Positions 11,523 to 25,384 are shown, counted from the first letter of the stretch. The stretch: DNA of 64,000 nt from Theobroma cacao (GCF_000208745.1 NC_030857.1:4006714-4070713); one strand, 5' to 3'. Notes: generated by a model from the sequence alone, not told the origin. A program made the numbers and translations.

Positions 11523-14500
11523 ATGGTTCAGAGGAGTTCTTGCATACGCAATCTGGTTCAATCCCTGCGAGCTGCTTCTTTTTCATCTAAGGTTTTTCAT
11601 ATCTTTTAACGTTTTTGATTGTTAGTATTCTTTACTGGCACGCAGTTGATCATTATCATTAGTTGTTGCTGCTTTTGTTTGCATGAAAAGTTGTTTCTTT
11701 CATTTTAGTATCTGGTATCATCCTTCTCTGCTCATCGGTGAATTTAATGATCCTGATCGTCTTGTTTATTGGTTTAAGAAGCTCTTTTCGACAATAATTG
11801 GGTTTTTCTTTGTCTGTTCGCTTTTGTTTCTCATCATTGAAACTCTACACTTATCTAAGGATCATCCATTTAAGTTTCGTCATCTCAAGCCTTCAAGTTC
11901 AAGTCATATTTATAAGAGATTATTGGCTTAATCCGAGATGAGTGATGAGGAATCTGATATAACTGAAAAGTGCAATTCAACAAGATTTGTATTTTAGGCC
12001 TGCACCAATAGTACTATGTATAATTTCAATAGTTGAAACAGGGGAGTGATCAGAGGCATGACTACGGTTGAGTTTGGACTTTGGAGTTTGACAACTAAAA
12101 ACAATTGAATGTTTTATCTCTTGAACGCCACTTGTTCTCACTCATTATCGAATCAGATAATGTTGGTATATTTCATCCTGAACTATAACAGTCAAAGACA
12201 ATACTTTTGTATTCCATTTTTTCATTTGACCAAATAAAATTTCAGTGCAATTCTAAGATGTAAAACCCTGAATTTAGGCAGAGAAGTACTAATATGTTTT
12301 GATACATGCTTATAGCTTGCAGATTACCGTGGGTACACTTCTCAGGCTGCGTCTTCTCTGCGAGCAGCAAGTCAACCATCTGTTTACAGGTAATTGCATC
12401 AAACAGGGGAGCTGCCGTTTCCCCTGTATAATTGTGCTAAAACAGGGTTGCAGCCTGACTAGTTTGATCAAATGTGCATAATTTTCAAGATCGTGCTGCA
12501 CAAAAGCGTTTTTGGTTTTAGATATGAGTGCGTGCATGTGTTTATTATTAACTCAAAAAAATTGGGTTTGGTTTGTAAAAGAGACACAAACAGAAAAACC
12601 ATACACGTGGGGGAGTTGTCTTCGGGATCAAGTCTTTCTGACATTATCAAAGCTCTTGCAAATCTTGTCAACATGTTACATGTACATAAATATTAAATTT
12701 CTATAATTTCTTTTCATTATCCTTTGTCCGAATATAATGGGGCTCACCATGTTCAAGTTAGGTATAAAAGATTGTGAGGAAAACAAGGAGTTGAGAAACC
12801 CTACATTATCTGCTGGGATTCATTGATGATGATGATGATGAGGGTACTATGATTTAAGTTTCGTTGTTTCTCAAGCTTGAAATTATCCAATTAGGACACT
12901 TGCATGCTAGTTAATAAACCCAAATTGTAAATTTAAGGTTAAATGGTTGTTGTAAGATCTTGTTTTTGGGGGATGACAGGTTCTTTTTACGTAATAAAAA
13001 ACAGAAAGGAGAAGAGTCGACGTGTTTTTGTCTTCTTCTAAAGTCATTAACTGATTGTCAAACGGGGTGAATATTTTAACTTTATCTTTTGTTTTTGGAA
13101 TTGATGGCTTTAGTGACGATGAGTACGCTGATGTGGATTGGGATAGACTTGGTTTCGGTCTGACGCCAGCTGATTACATGTACGTTATGAGATGTTTTAA
13201 AGACGAGAATTTTAAAGGAGGACAGCTCAGTCGATATGGCAATATTGAATTAAGCCCTTCAGCAGGGGTCTTAAATTATGGACAGGCAAGCTCCACATCC
13301 CATTTTTCCTTTTTCGGTGTGATATGCAATTCAAATTGGAGAAATTGAAATCTTTGATCAGTAAGAAAAAACGTGGAGTTGACAATCAAAACTGAAGAAA
13401 CAGTTGAAATATTTTGGTTGTTGCTGAGTTGGAGACAAGTGGAGCACTTACCTAACTTTAGAAATTATGAGTAAAATATATCGTTAAACAGGTAGCCATC
13501 TTTCATTTGGGATCCTTTGATAATGTTAAACACGCAAGGATTGACAAACCCAAATTTAAACTCTGACTAAAGATCCGGATAAAGATGATAAGAATATCTA
13601 ATTTGCCCCATTATCTAATTCAGCTGAAACTCTATCCAGGGCATATATGAAGGTACGAAAGCTAACAGGACAGAAGATGGGCGCATTCTTCTGTTCCGTC
13701 CGGAGCAAAATGCCACTCGCATGAGGCGTGGCGCTGAACGAATGTGCATGCCATCTCCCTCCATTGAACAATTTGTTGATGCAGTGAAAGAAACTGTGTT
13801 AGCTAACAGGCGTTGGGTAATTAACAAGATTGTGCTTCTATCTTTCTAGTCTCCTGATAATTAGCCTTCAATTTCTTATGACCGCGCATAAATTGATTCA
13901 TTGATTACGTACAGGTTCCTCCCCCAGGAAAAGGGTCATTGTATGTTAGGCCTCTGCTTTTGGGGAGTGGTCCTATATTAGGTTTGGCACCAGCTCCGGA
14001 ATATACATTTCTTATTTATGCTTCCCCTGTCCGCAACTACTTCAAGGTACTGGCTTCTTTATACTTCTGTATTTTTTTTTTGTTTGACTTTAGCTTTGCA
14101 TAAAAGGCTTATATATATTCTGATCATCCTGGATTCAGGAAGGTACTGCACCTTTGAACTTATATATTGATGAAGAATTTGTTCGGGCTTCTCCTGGTGG
14201 AGCAGGAGGCGTGAAGACAATCACAAACTACGCTCCAGTGAGTAAAACCTTCTCATTTGCACAGTTCAAAATGTCAACATTTATTAATGTTTTCTTATTA
14301 CGAAATGACGGATACTATACCCCATACAAAATTTATGAAGCATTTACGCCTTTCTATTGTAACAGGTTCTGAAAGCAATAGCCAGAGCAAAAAACAGAGG
14401 ATTTTCTGATGTCCTGTACCTTGATGCCGTGAATAGGAAATATCTGGAGGAGGTCTCCTCTTGTAATATTTTCATTGTGAAGGTATTGTTGGAATACAAT

Positions 14501-15289
14501 TTCAGGCTAACAACTGCTAAGACTTTTAGCAAATTTTTAGTATGCCAACTTAAGGAACCCTAAGAACCCTTTACCATTTAATACTCCATCCAAGCAGCCG
14601 AGATCGTGGGCTCTGCCTAGTGCTGGGGTACAATGCACTTATTTCGTAAAAAGGAGAATCACTTAATTCAAATAATCAAAATTTTCAGGGAAAACTTATT
14701 TCAACCCCTGCTTCAAATGGAACTATTCTTGGAGGAGTAACTCGGAAAAGTATCATTGAGATCGCGAGGGATCACGGTTACCAGGTGACTACCTGATACT
14801 TCTAACCTCCAATCTACAAACTATGTCTTCAAATATTGCAATAAGACAGGGTGAGGATTTAATACAAGACAAATGTTCTAGGTCGAGGAGCGGGCAATTC
14901 CAGTCGATGAATTGGTTGATGCTGATGAAGTTTTTTGCACCGGAACAGCTGTTGGAGTTGCTCCAGTTGGTAGCATTACACATGAGAACAGAAGGTAACT
15001 GATAGAATTGAGCAAATCATGCCATGAAAAGAAGTGAAAGCAAGCTTACGACCACTCCCCTCACCACACCACCTCCCACCCCCCCCCCCCCAAAAAAAAA
15101 AAACGAAAACTGAAAATCAATGTTAATCTCTATTTGACCTAACATGAACTCATGTAATCTATGCATATTTGCAGAATCGAATTCAAAACAGAGGGTAGGT
15201 TGGTCAGTCAAGAACTGTACTCGACTCTCGTGGGACTTCAAACTGGCCGCATTGAGGACAAAAAAGGATGGACGGTCGAGGTCCATTAA
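11523..15289 (+). CDS. BCAT: Branched-chain amino acid aminotransferase, mitochondrial type
   Basis: This PLP enzyme (fold type IV) interconverts Leu, Ile and Val with their 2-oxo acids. The ten exons are 11523-11591, 12316-12389, 13114-13285, 13640-13816, 13915-14046, 14139-14237, 14366-14482, 14689-14784, 14882-14994 and 15175-15289. Joined they give 1164 nt, 387 aa, the usual family length. Residues 1-45 are rich in Ser, Arg and Ala and have no acidic residue before Asp26, as in a mitochondrial presequence. Family blocks are clear: [41 protein letters not shown], the Schiff-base lysine K234 in [11 protein letters not shown], the class IV signature starting EVSSCNIF, and [12 protein letters not shown]. 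The third intron starts with GC (CAG|GCAAGC) instead of GT. The exon 2 acceptor was chosen by frame (TATAG|CTTGCAG). The catabolic mitochondrial isoform is most likely; plastid targeting cannot be excluded without localisation data. Confidence 0.94.
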
Positions 15290-18200
15290 GCTCTTTAACG
15301 CTTACAATGTCGCGTATATAATTTCAGTTTAATTTGCTGTATTATATAGAAGCAGTCTGTAAATTCCTATCCCATTTCCCATCGCGGTGTATAGGAGCAT
15401 AGGAATATGGTCTTCTTTCTACTCAATTAATAATTTATCCTACATTTAAACTAGCAAGTGGCTATGGATGCTATGGCCACTAAAGAAAACTGGTAATAGA
15501 TGTTTCTTTTCCTTTTCATCTAATGGAAAGTTTGGTTTGGCTTCAACTATGTAATTTTGTTTATGAATAACATGGAAAATCTAATAGTAGGACTATATGA
15601 GGTTAAATGTGCCTTAAGAGGAAATCACCATACCTTGTAAAGAATAAAGAATCACTAACAAATTCAATCAAGGTTGTAGTAATAATCTAAGTAGAGGCTA
15701 AAACATGATTATATGTCTCTAACTCTATCCAGATTCTGCATTTGAAAGCAATATTTTCTAAACTCCTAATATTTTAGTCTTTAACTGTCAAGAACAACTG
15801 AACAAGTAATAATTCTGCTAGTTTAATTATTGGAAATACCCAGAACAGATTCTTCTTGACCATAAGTTCTAGCTTGCAGTATAGGAAATTGGGCTGCCAT
15901 ATGGAAAACATGTATCTATTGTAATTCAGTTAAGCTGATTTATGCATTCCTGAAGTGAGCCTTAAGTAAATCCTCTACATGGACTGATCCTTGTATATTT
16001 GTAGTCATGGCCTTCGGCTGATTGATGTTCTTGGTGTGTAAGGGCGTGTACACCAGTTACTAAGCAGGCTGAGTTTGGCCCTAAACTCCTTGAACTTTAC
16101 TTAGAGGTACAATTTGTAAACAAGCCCAGAATAAGGAGGCGTGGGCCGGATGAAAATGTCAAAATAGTTTAATGGACATTCATTTTTAATTCTTATATTA
16201 TTTAGGCTAAGTTTATTTCATTTTAAATTTTCATCTTTTCCACCTTTGGCAACTGAATAGAAGGGATAAGAACTTTACTGTTGATGTTATAGAAAGCAAA
16301 TTAGTTGTTTTAAAAATGAACATAGAAAAATAAGGATACATGGATTACAGAATTCTACGTAGGGGCTAATACTGAAGAAAAGAATCATGGCCTTTTAGTA
16401 TGTTCATGTGTATGTTTTCAGTTAATTCCTACCACTTGATTGAAATTTGAACTGAAACTGTTATAACTCCCTATGAAATGGTCATGCATCAACAACTAGA
16501 ATTATAACAGAGATTAAATAAATACATAATGAATATTTAGTATGTAATTCCTCTTGAAACGTGGGAAAGGTGTCCCTGTTAAGTCATTGCAAATTCTGGA
16601 CAAGTACACTTGCTTTTACCATGGAAAAGTCATCCGATGCATGTATGTACCCTAGTTAGGCATTAAACGGAGATTGATTGATCAGAAGGAAGACATGGAA
16701 TTACAGCTGTGTAAAATGGACCAGTACTGATGAATTAATGCAGGTCCAAATTAAACTTCTCTTCTGTCCGGCAAACCATATGTAATTTTCTACATTTTAT
16801 TTCCTTGTTTGACATAGGAATGCTTCTTTTTCTGTAGTTTTTTTCTCTTGGAGACTGAACTTTTATGTTCTCTTTCATTGATTAGAAGCCACTAGTTTAA
16901 TAAGCATGCATGATTCTCGTTAACTTGAGTCTGTCTTTACTTTGGAGGCGTTCTTTCACCACGCAGTGTCCATGCTAGCTTCTTGATGTCTATGTCACCA
17001 ATTTACCTTTTAAACAGCCAAGCCAGTTGTTGACCTACTGAATTGATTGTCTTTAGAAGTTGCCTTTTGAAGTACGGATACATTGCCTACAAAAAGGCAA
17101 ATGCACCACCTAATGTCGTCCACATGCATAAAGCAATTAATCACCTTTTTTCTTGTATTTATTTTCTTTATTATTGTTATTATTATTGTTTAATTTTGAA
17201 GAAGAGGAAACTGAAAATTTTTAAACTATAGTTCATGTGCATCGAATAGGATCAACTCAGCAGAAAATTAACTCTTTGAAAATGGGGTGTTTAAGAAACA
17301 AGATGGGTAGTGGTATTCTAGATGTGTCTTAAGTCCTACCTTACACCTTACCTAAGATATTTAAAAGTAGGAAGAAATCTCACAATTTGCATGAAAAATG
17401 GTTTGATGTGAAAAGGGGAGAAAAATGAAAATCTGTGAACAGAAAATGTACAACACTTGTGTTCATTCTGTCTGTGCATCATACAGTAAACTATATAATA
17501 TTTTTTACTTTTTGTGCCTGTCAAACAGGGAAAAGAGAATAGAGCCTGGAGAAGAAAGTTGGGTTGAGCTGTACTGAGGAACATGATTTTCAAAGGAAGA
17601 TTGATTTTTCCAAGGTGTAGGTCCATTCAAACTTGGAAATGTGGAAGAAAGAGAAGGTTAATGGTGACCTACTATATTGACCTTGTCCATGTGCACATTT
17701 TGCAAATCAAAACCTCTTTTTCCTTGTTACCTAGTAATATATATATATATATATATATATTATTCTTTACTTTTTTGGTGGGAAGGTCGGAAATGCATTG
17801 TGTTTGCAATTTTCTAACATCTGATTTTCCTTTCAGGCAATATATATCTTTGTTTCCTGTCCCTAATATTCAACATATAATAAGGATTTATTTTAATCCC
17901 ATTCTTTCACGCCAACTAAACCAATATAATGAATTATATGTACAACAAATTATATGCTACTAAGATATTTTGTTTAGATTTATACTCACTTAAGGAGCAT
18001 GTACACATTACTATTTTTCTTCATTAGTGATGCTTTTAGGGAATAGGAAAATTACCTCTATTCTATATGTATAAGCTTATCCAGTGGGGTGAAGTGTAGT
18101 GAAAGTGAAGTGCTTAAATAATGTTGATGGGTTTTCTTTCTTGTTTTTTGGGCTTTGTTCAAGCATATACTTCAGGGGTTCTTGCCATGAAACATGTGAG

Positions 18201-19848
18201 ATTTTGTTTAGGAAAAGGTTAAAATTAAGTTAGATGGTTGGGGTTGGATATGAGAACCGTTTTGCTGCCTTCAAATATGGCTGCATCAGTGCATAAATAG
18301 CACATCTGGCATGCACTATATGATCAGCTCTTTATTAGGACAGCCAACGATTGACAAGGTCAAGCGAGGTGTGATGTGACGCTTGGTCCCTTGGCCAGCA
18401 AATACGTTGCATCTTCACCGTGCTTATTTCATGGATTCCCTTTTTCTCTATTGAATAGATATACATATTGTCTGTTAAATGGACTCACTGTTCACTTTAA
18501 AGGTGAATCTTCTGCATATTTTCCAAGCTGAAAAAGAAAGATTACAATTTGCTGATGTACTTTTTCCTCCTCTAATTATAGATAAATAGTGGAAATTTAA
18601 TTGTTGATCACTCCACAATCCTCTATGGTTGATTAGCTTAAATGAGGACATATTGTCTCTTCATTATGGTGCAAGCATGATTAATGTGGGGCATTGTCTC
18701 TTCACCAAGAACGCAAAGGCATGCAGCCTAGTTTTGAGCTAAAACATGTACAGCATCACTAAATTGGGTCACCTACCAAGAAGGAAAGTTCCTTTTAATC
18801 GTTTCAATATCTCACTGTCTAGAATTTTGATACTTCTCCCAGAATGCAGCTTTGGATTATTTGTACCCATCATCAGATAGATGGATTTGACCTTTGCTTC
18901 TCAATTTCAAAGCATCATTTCTCCTGTTTCCCCTTGATTTTTTTATTGTCATTTGATGGGTTTTTCGACTCCTGATTATTTTTTGCTTCAGCAATAGCCT
19001 ATGGATTGGTGGTTTCCTTTTGAGATATACAAGTATCAAAGCTCAAACGTTTTACAAATGCTACGTACAATACATTAATATTTTATTATGGTCGTTTATA
19101 TTTTGTGAAAATTCATAAATTTTAATAGATTTGTGATTATAGATGTATATATTGACCATATTAGTATCATTAGCTTGAAAAGGAACTATTTTTGACCTTA
19201 CAATGTCATGAGCAAAGTTCTATCTCTTTATCCATACATGCTAAAGATTCTTTATTAGTCTTAATTAATTGTTATACAAAAATAAACTGATGTTATGAGG
19301 AGCAAATTTTAATGAAAGCCTCTCTCAATATCTAAACTATTAGTGGGAGTGTGTTGCCCCAAATTAATTATATACTCCTGCTATCTCTCTTTCCTTGCTA
19401 CCATTTTTTTTTCTTTACACAATGGTTACCATCATTATATTATGATTTCAGAATCTCAACAATAGGACAAATAATACTGCAAAATAATGCAACAAGAATG
19501 ATATATAATCCTAAGATGAGAGTATAGATTAATTCCATGTGCTCATATATAGATAATCAAGTGTTAATGTATGTGAACGTAACGTTCCACTCAATGGCAA
19601 GAAGATGTATATCATTGGACTTATGGTTCCAAGGGGAACAGCAGCCCCTTATAATAATAAATTGATTGTTAGTATTATTCTAGACTAAGACAGACAAGTA
19701 GAAAAAACCCTATTCTCCTGTTCTGGCATTTCCAATTTTATAGAATTTTTTATACGAAAGCCTTTCTTTATGCCATACCCTTTTGAAAACCACATATATG
19801 GATCTTCTCAGAAACATGTTTATCCTTTTCCAGCTTTATCATTAACCC

Positions 19849-19850
<2 letters not shown>
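15290..19850. other. Intergenic region upstream of the MYB gene
   Basis: About 4.6 kb without a supportable gene. It contains a (TA)n tract at about 17738-17761 and generally AT-rich DNA. The open frame at 17583-17963 has no recognisable product and runs through the TA tract. This is likely the 3' flank of BCAT plus an extended promoter of the MYB gene. Confidence 0.6.

Positions 19851-19880
<30 letters not shown>
19851..19880 (+). repeat. (CT)n microsatellite just upstream of the MYB start
   Basis: An uninterrupted CT/TC tract of about 28 bp ends 57 bp before the MYB start codon and probably lies in the 5' UTR or at the transcription start. CT/GA tracts are common in plant 5' UTRs and can bind GAGA-binding (BBR/BPC) proteins; that role is inferred. 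Confidence 0.85.
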
Positions 19881-19883
<3 letters not shown>

Positions 19884-19937
19884 AATTCTTGCTTCAGTGG
19901 AAAGACAGAGAAGCACCAAAACGAATACTAAGAAAGG

Positions 19938-21221
19938 ATGGGGAGAGCTCCTTGCTGTGACAAAGCTAGCGTCAAGAAAGGCCCATGGTCACCTGAAGAA
20001 GACGCCAAGCTCAAGGAATATATTGAGCAGCATGGTACTGGTGGAAACTGGATCGCTTTGCCACAAAAAATTGGTAATAAAGAGATTCAATCAGCTGTGC
20101 TTTCTTCTTCTCTCCTTCTCATTTCCTTGCTTTTTCTTCAAGTACGAATCAGATTATAAATTGAGAAAACTTTGTTTTATGGTATCTGATGCGATGTAAG
20201 GAGGTTGTTTTTTGTATATTAGGCCTTAAGAGGTGTGGGAAGAGCTGCCGCCTCAGATGGTTAAACTATCTCCGCCCAAACATCAAGCATGGAGGATTCT
20301 CTGAAGAAGAAGATAAAATTATTTGCAGCCTCTATATTAGTATTGGGAGCAGGTATTTTTCTACTACATAAAAGTTACCAAACCCTATATTTTGATTCAT
20401 TTTAAACAAAGATAGTAAAGATTATTGCATACTACTGACTAAACTTGCATGATTATTATTATAGGTGGTCTATTATTGCTGCACAATTACCGGGGAGGAC
20501 TGATAATGATATAAAGAACTATTGGAACACAAGGCTTAAGAAGAAGCTGCTTGGCAAGCAACGAAAAGAGCAACAGTCTCGTAGAGGCAACAGCCTAAAG
20601 CAAGAGATGAAGAGAGGGAACGGGAATTCCATGATTCCTGATCATAACAATCAAAGCCCTTACTGGCCAGAGCTGCCTGTGCTGGCGCCCATACCATACT
20701 CAAGTGAAGACCAACGCATTGACAGCCAAGCCTCAATGAGAAGATTACTAATCAAGCTTGGAGGAAGATTTTCTGAAGCTGAACATGTGATTAGTGATGG
20801 GACAACTCTTCATCAGTTTCCAAATGATTCATCCTCCACTCAGCAACTTTATGAGCAGACTGTCCATATGCCTTCTTCTTCTCCTCCCATGGATGCCTTA
20901 AACAATAATATTGGTACTCAGTTTGTGAACTCCCCGTACACAACTATAGATGCAACAAATCTGCACATGCTGCAAGGACAAAGCAGTTTTTCATCAGAAC
21001 TCCAGGAAATGGCATATAGCAACCCACAAAGATTAGATGGAATGGAGTTCTTATATGGGGAAGACATGATCAATAATAGGGCTGTGAATTCTTGTGTAAG
21101 CATTGGATGGGGTGATACAAGCTCTCTGGTTTGCCCTCCTGTTACTTCAGAATATGGAGGCATGCAACAAGGAATACTGCAAGAATATGCATTCAGTGAG
21201 TTGAGATACCCAGGAGCATAA
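19938..21221 (+). CDS. R2R3-MYB transcription factor, RAX/MYB36/MYB68 clade
   Basis: Nuclear DNA-binding regulator. The three exons 19938-20073 (136 nt), 20223-20352 (130 nt) and 20465-21221 (757 nt) have the two intron positions typical of plant R2R3-MYBs and give 340 aa. It starts [18 protein letters not shown]2 spans about 14-63 with W17, W38 and W58. R3 spans about 66-116 with F71 in the first tryptophan position, then W90 and W109, ending [12 protein letters not shown]. The R2/R3 sequence ([33 protein letters not shown]) matches the subgroup that includes RAX1-3, MYB36, MYB68 and MYB87. Those act in axillary meristem initiation or endodermal/Casparian-strip differentiation. After R3, residues 179-192 ([14 protein letters not shown]) look like a conserved clade motif. 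The R3 lacks the leucine pattern needed for bHLH pairing. Which clade member it is needs a tree. Confidence 0.95.
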
Positions 21222-24200
21222 CAGCATGCCGTAGATTGAATGTATTAAATTGGAAGTAATAGGAAAGGGCGGTGCTAGAATCTTAGAGGGAAAACCCTAA
21301 TAATAATCTGGTTCACTTATATGCTTGCTTTCTTTTTGTTAATGCTTACTCTATTTAATAGTGACTGTAATTTATCTGACTATTTTTTTTATCTTCATGA
21401 ATTCTTTCTTCTACTATGTTTTTCATACTCATTATCTTATGCTGCTGTTGAACTAGGGAATTTCTGAAGCTTCAATGTCTTGTGTTTGCTAACTTTGGGC
21501 AAGTAGATCAGCATATCTCAGATCATAAACTGATGAATGGTATGCACTTTCTTACACCCATGTGTCATATGAATACATGTGACAATGTTCCTTGGATATC
21601 CAAACAAAAGGCTCCCAGCATGCTAGATTCCTTTAAACATCCGTTGTAGCTAGGCTCTTGCTGATCAAGTAAATACAAGTCATATACTTCCTCCTAATGA
21701 TGCATTGGCTACACAGGATAGGACTATTTTGCATGTCTCCAAACATAAATACAATATCCAAAGGCTAAAGCACATCCCACCATTCCTTAATTAGCCTGTG
21801 TGCTTAAAAGTTAAAAACAGGCTATATATAATTAAAGATAATTAGCTCTAGGGATTAATAGATTCGAAGCTCTTGTTGGAACTTTGTGGGTAATCAACTT
21901 CGCTACATTTGCTATATAATTAACTTAGTTCAATAGATCACCGGATATCCTATAGCTACTATTTAGGGGCTAAGGCCTACGAATAGCATGTATCGGATGC
22001 TAAAACCATCAAGGGTTTTGTTGAAGAACAGTCCACTTTTCTAATCCACTCGATTGTGTAGATTCTATACTAGCAATATAGGGTTAATTATCAAACAAAG
22101 TATGTTCTCGTTCTTTCCATCATCTAGAGCAGCTTTTTTATATACTCTTTCCAACTTATTCTACGAGTCTTCTGGGTTTGCTTTTCCTACCTCCGCTCTT
22201 TTCTGCTTTCATCACTAGCCTATCTTGTTGCATGAGTTTTTCTGTCAGGAAGTAGTCAGTCAACTGAAACCTATATGTAAATCTTTGGTTTTGTAACTAA
22301 AATTTAACAGACATAATTAAAAAGTTCAACAGCAACATTTAGTTTCTGAAAATAATGTATATCACATGTAATTCTATATTTATCATTAAAGTACACTGTT
22401 TGTTTTTTTGCTATGAATTAAATAAGATGCACCAAGAAAATTAGTTTCTCTTCAAGAATATTACCATGCATAGGGAGACTTCAAGGACTTGTCACATTAA
22501 GGCCCACAATCAATTATATCAATGGAGCGCCGTATGTGAGGATTAACTTGTTAAGAGTTGTATCTTTTGCTCTTATCATACACTGATGCTGCAATTTTAT
22601 TTTATTTTTTTGTTTTGTTTTTGAGTTGAAATAATTATATTGTTATTAACTAGTTGACTTTCACCTACACGTGTGAAAACTGACAAGATCCTAATTCAGA
22701 TCACTTATACACCTAAACAATTGTGGCAGCACTGTCCTTTTGTTTGATTGATACTGTAGTTCCAGACCTTAACTTCTGTGTCTACCACCCACCCTTTGTA
22801 AAACAAAAGCTTTGACAAACATATTAAAGGGAAGCAGTAAAACAAAAGCTTGCACCCATGTATTTATTTCTGACTAATTAGCATTCCAATGCCAGATTGA
22901 TGGGCGTACTTTGAGGTTTAAAGTTTAAAGACCGAACAAATTCCAACTTAGGGTTTTGTCGCACACATTAATTTGATGAATGTGACATTATGTTGGCGTA
23001 ATGTCGAAATTAAGGAAAACGAGAAGGAAAATCTAGTCTTAGATTGCTCTCTTAATTACTATTCTGGTGCCATTAATTTGGTTGACACTCATTTTCACAT
23101 AACTAGCTCAAATCATTTAACCATCAGTTCCATCTAACTGTGCCGCATTTGCTCATCGATCGGTAATGACCGTCGATAAGCTTTTATTACATTTGGTTTC
23201 AATCATTATCAAAAGTCAATCAATATCAAAAGCAAGAATTGAAATTTCCTGGTAGCCAATGTACCTTTCTAGCTTGGCGTCGTCGAATTGATGTAGTTTT
23301 CTATCACAGCTCATCCCGCACATTTGCTAATTAATTTTTATACCAAGATTTCAATGCACGAGTGACAAAGTCTTCAAGGTTCTAATTTCCATGAAATTGA
23401 GCTAATTCAAATTAAGTTAGGAATTAACTAATACTCTATATTATGCTATAGGATTGGACATGATCATGTCACTTTTTTGGGGTATTTTTTAATATGGTTT
23501 TTTCAAAATCAAATTGGCTACAATTCCAGCTAATAACTGCAACACATTCGAAAATCAGAAAACCTCCAGCTTCTACCTAGAGTTTAAGGTTATGGCCAAG
23601 GTCAAAACCCTTTATTATTATGTAATCTTATGGACTCTTTTCGTGGCTGACTCTATAAGTAAACTGATTGATTACAGTTGTAGCAATTCGGATAAAAACA
23701 AAGCCTTTTCTGTTGACAAATCTCTTGTTTGGTAAGCCATGGTCATGATCTGTTAAAATTGGTTGACAAAAAATCCCTACCTGTTCTTTTGTCAAGCTAT
23801 TCAAACCCTTTGGCCCCATCACCCAAACCAACTTCCAAACCCAATTAGTACTTAATTAACAGTACACCATTGAAATGTATTCCCAAGCCAAATACATGTC
23901 AGTGTGATACATTCCCTCTAGCTAGGTTTGATCTTTCCACAGCTTGAAGCTTGAAAAATTAGTAGTTTTGTAGACTAGAAAGAATACAATAATTAATTAA
24001 AAAGAGCAGACAGGCAGGGAGAGAAATGCCACAGCATGAGCCAATAATTCTCTGAAAAAATAATAAATTTGATATATAAAGCATAAGCAAGAGGCTTATA
24101 ATAATTAATTTCAATCTGTAAAGCAAGAAAGAATATCCCTCATGAGGAAGAAGCAGAACAGAAACGGTCCAAAACAAGAAACAACGATTTCAAATTTTGA

Positions 24201-25298
24201 CTTAAATTAGAGCCACATTCCGTCAAAACCATGACGATAATAAAACCAAAAAGCATCGGTGCTTAAGGCCCCCCTCCCCCCTGTGCGCCTGGAAGACGTC
24301 CCTCTACCCATGACAACAACCAAACGACGACTTCTTTCCCAACTTTTTTATATTTTATAATAAAAATCTTGTTTGTATTGAAGCCGTAATTACTAAATCA
24401 TCACATGAATTAGCTATCTTTTGGTTTTATGTAGTGATAATGACACTCACTAACATGGAAAAAAAATAATTATAATTGCAAGGTCCTCTCCTGCATTTAA
24501 TATATTAGACCTGGCAGTCTTGGATATATATATATTTTAAAATGCATTAATAGAAAACAATATTAATTATAATAGCCTCAAATGCAGGTCTGAAATAGCC
24601 GTCCAAGGCCTTTGATTTAGCTTGTCAAAAGTGGGATTGAGAGATGATGATAGTTCTTGGACTTTCATTTTGTCATTGTTTATACCACGTTACAAATTAA
24701 TGCGGTTCAATTTTATTTTGGTATTCATTCATACAATAACTTGCCTGCAATTATCGCAGCCCATCTTTCTTCAGAGCATCTAATTATTCATAATCAATAA
24801 GAGCAAGACTCAAATCTATATTCGTAGCATAACAAGCATAGACTATAATTTGGAAGGCTAGCTAGCCGCAGGTTTTAATAATATTTGATCAACTGATTAT
24901 GAGAAAAACATTGATCAATTCTATTATGATAATTAATTGATGTTACCAAAGCACATATATCCATGCCAAATAATTGATAGAATAATTTCACATTTACAAA
25001 TGATAAAATAATTAAAATACTAAAAAGTTATGGTATTATTATTTATAAATATAAACACTAATCTAGTTCATATTGGCCAAAAGGAAATCTAGTTCATAGT
25101 CAAACTGTTAAAGCTATAGTGAAACAAAAAGGTCCTTCATCATTTCCAATTCTTTTTCTTGTAAAAGTGATTTAGTTTAGTTCCTATATACTAAACTATC
25201 ATATACATTTCTATTCGCTTGTAAACTGCCGGCTGTCCTGGTCTTAGTAGTTATTGGATTTGGATATCTACTTGGGGTAGATGGTAGCCCACCTTATC
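21222..25298. other. Intergenic region between MYB and tRNA-Ala
   Basis: No gene is supported over about 4 kb. The sequence is AT-rich with a C-rich run at about 24269-24283 ('cccccctccccccc'). The open frames are short and unrecognised. The first 200 bp is probably the MYB 3' UTR. Confidence 0.6.
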
Positions 25299-25307
25299 CA
25301 ACAACAA

Positions 25308-25380
25308 GGGGATGTAGCTCAGATGGTAGAGCGCTCGCTTAGCATGCGAGAGGTACGGGGATCGATACCCCGCATCTCCA
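25308..25380 (+). tRNA. trnA-AGC: tRNA-Ala (anticodon AGC)
   Basis: A 73-nt intronless tRNA. The acceptor stem is GGGGATG / CATCTCC with one G-U pair, and A is the discriminator base. The D arm starts TAGCTCAGATGGTAGAGC. The anticodon stem CTCGC/GCGAG closes the loop TTAGCAT, with anticodon AGC at 25341-25343. The T arm is CGGGG/CCCCG around ATCGATA. A 'caacaaca' motif lies directly upstream (plant tRNA genes usually initiate at CAA), and a T5 Pol III terminator follows at 25385-25389. It is a nuclear cytosolic alanine tRNA decoding GCU/GCC after A34-to-I editing. Confidence 0.98.
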
Positions 25381-25384
25381 CTGC

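Noticed and set aside
15060..15106. Poly-C/poly-A run in BCAT intron 9 as a retroposon tail
   Set aside because: The run is adjacent to a C-rich low-complexity stretch without a UTR-like sequence or target duplication, so simple-sequence expansion is the better explanation.
17583..17963. 126-codon plus-strand frame
   Set aside because: It runs through a (TA)n tract, has no recognisable domain and no supporting splice or promoter context.
20189..20371. Separate small frame covering the second MYB repeat
   Set aside because: It is the MYB second exon read together with intron sequence on both sides; canonical splice sites at 20223 and 20352 explain it.
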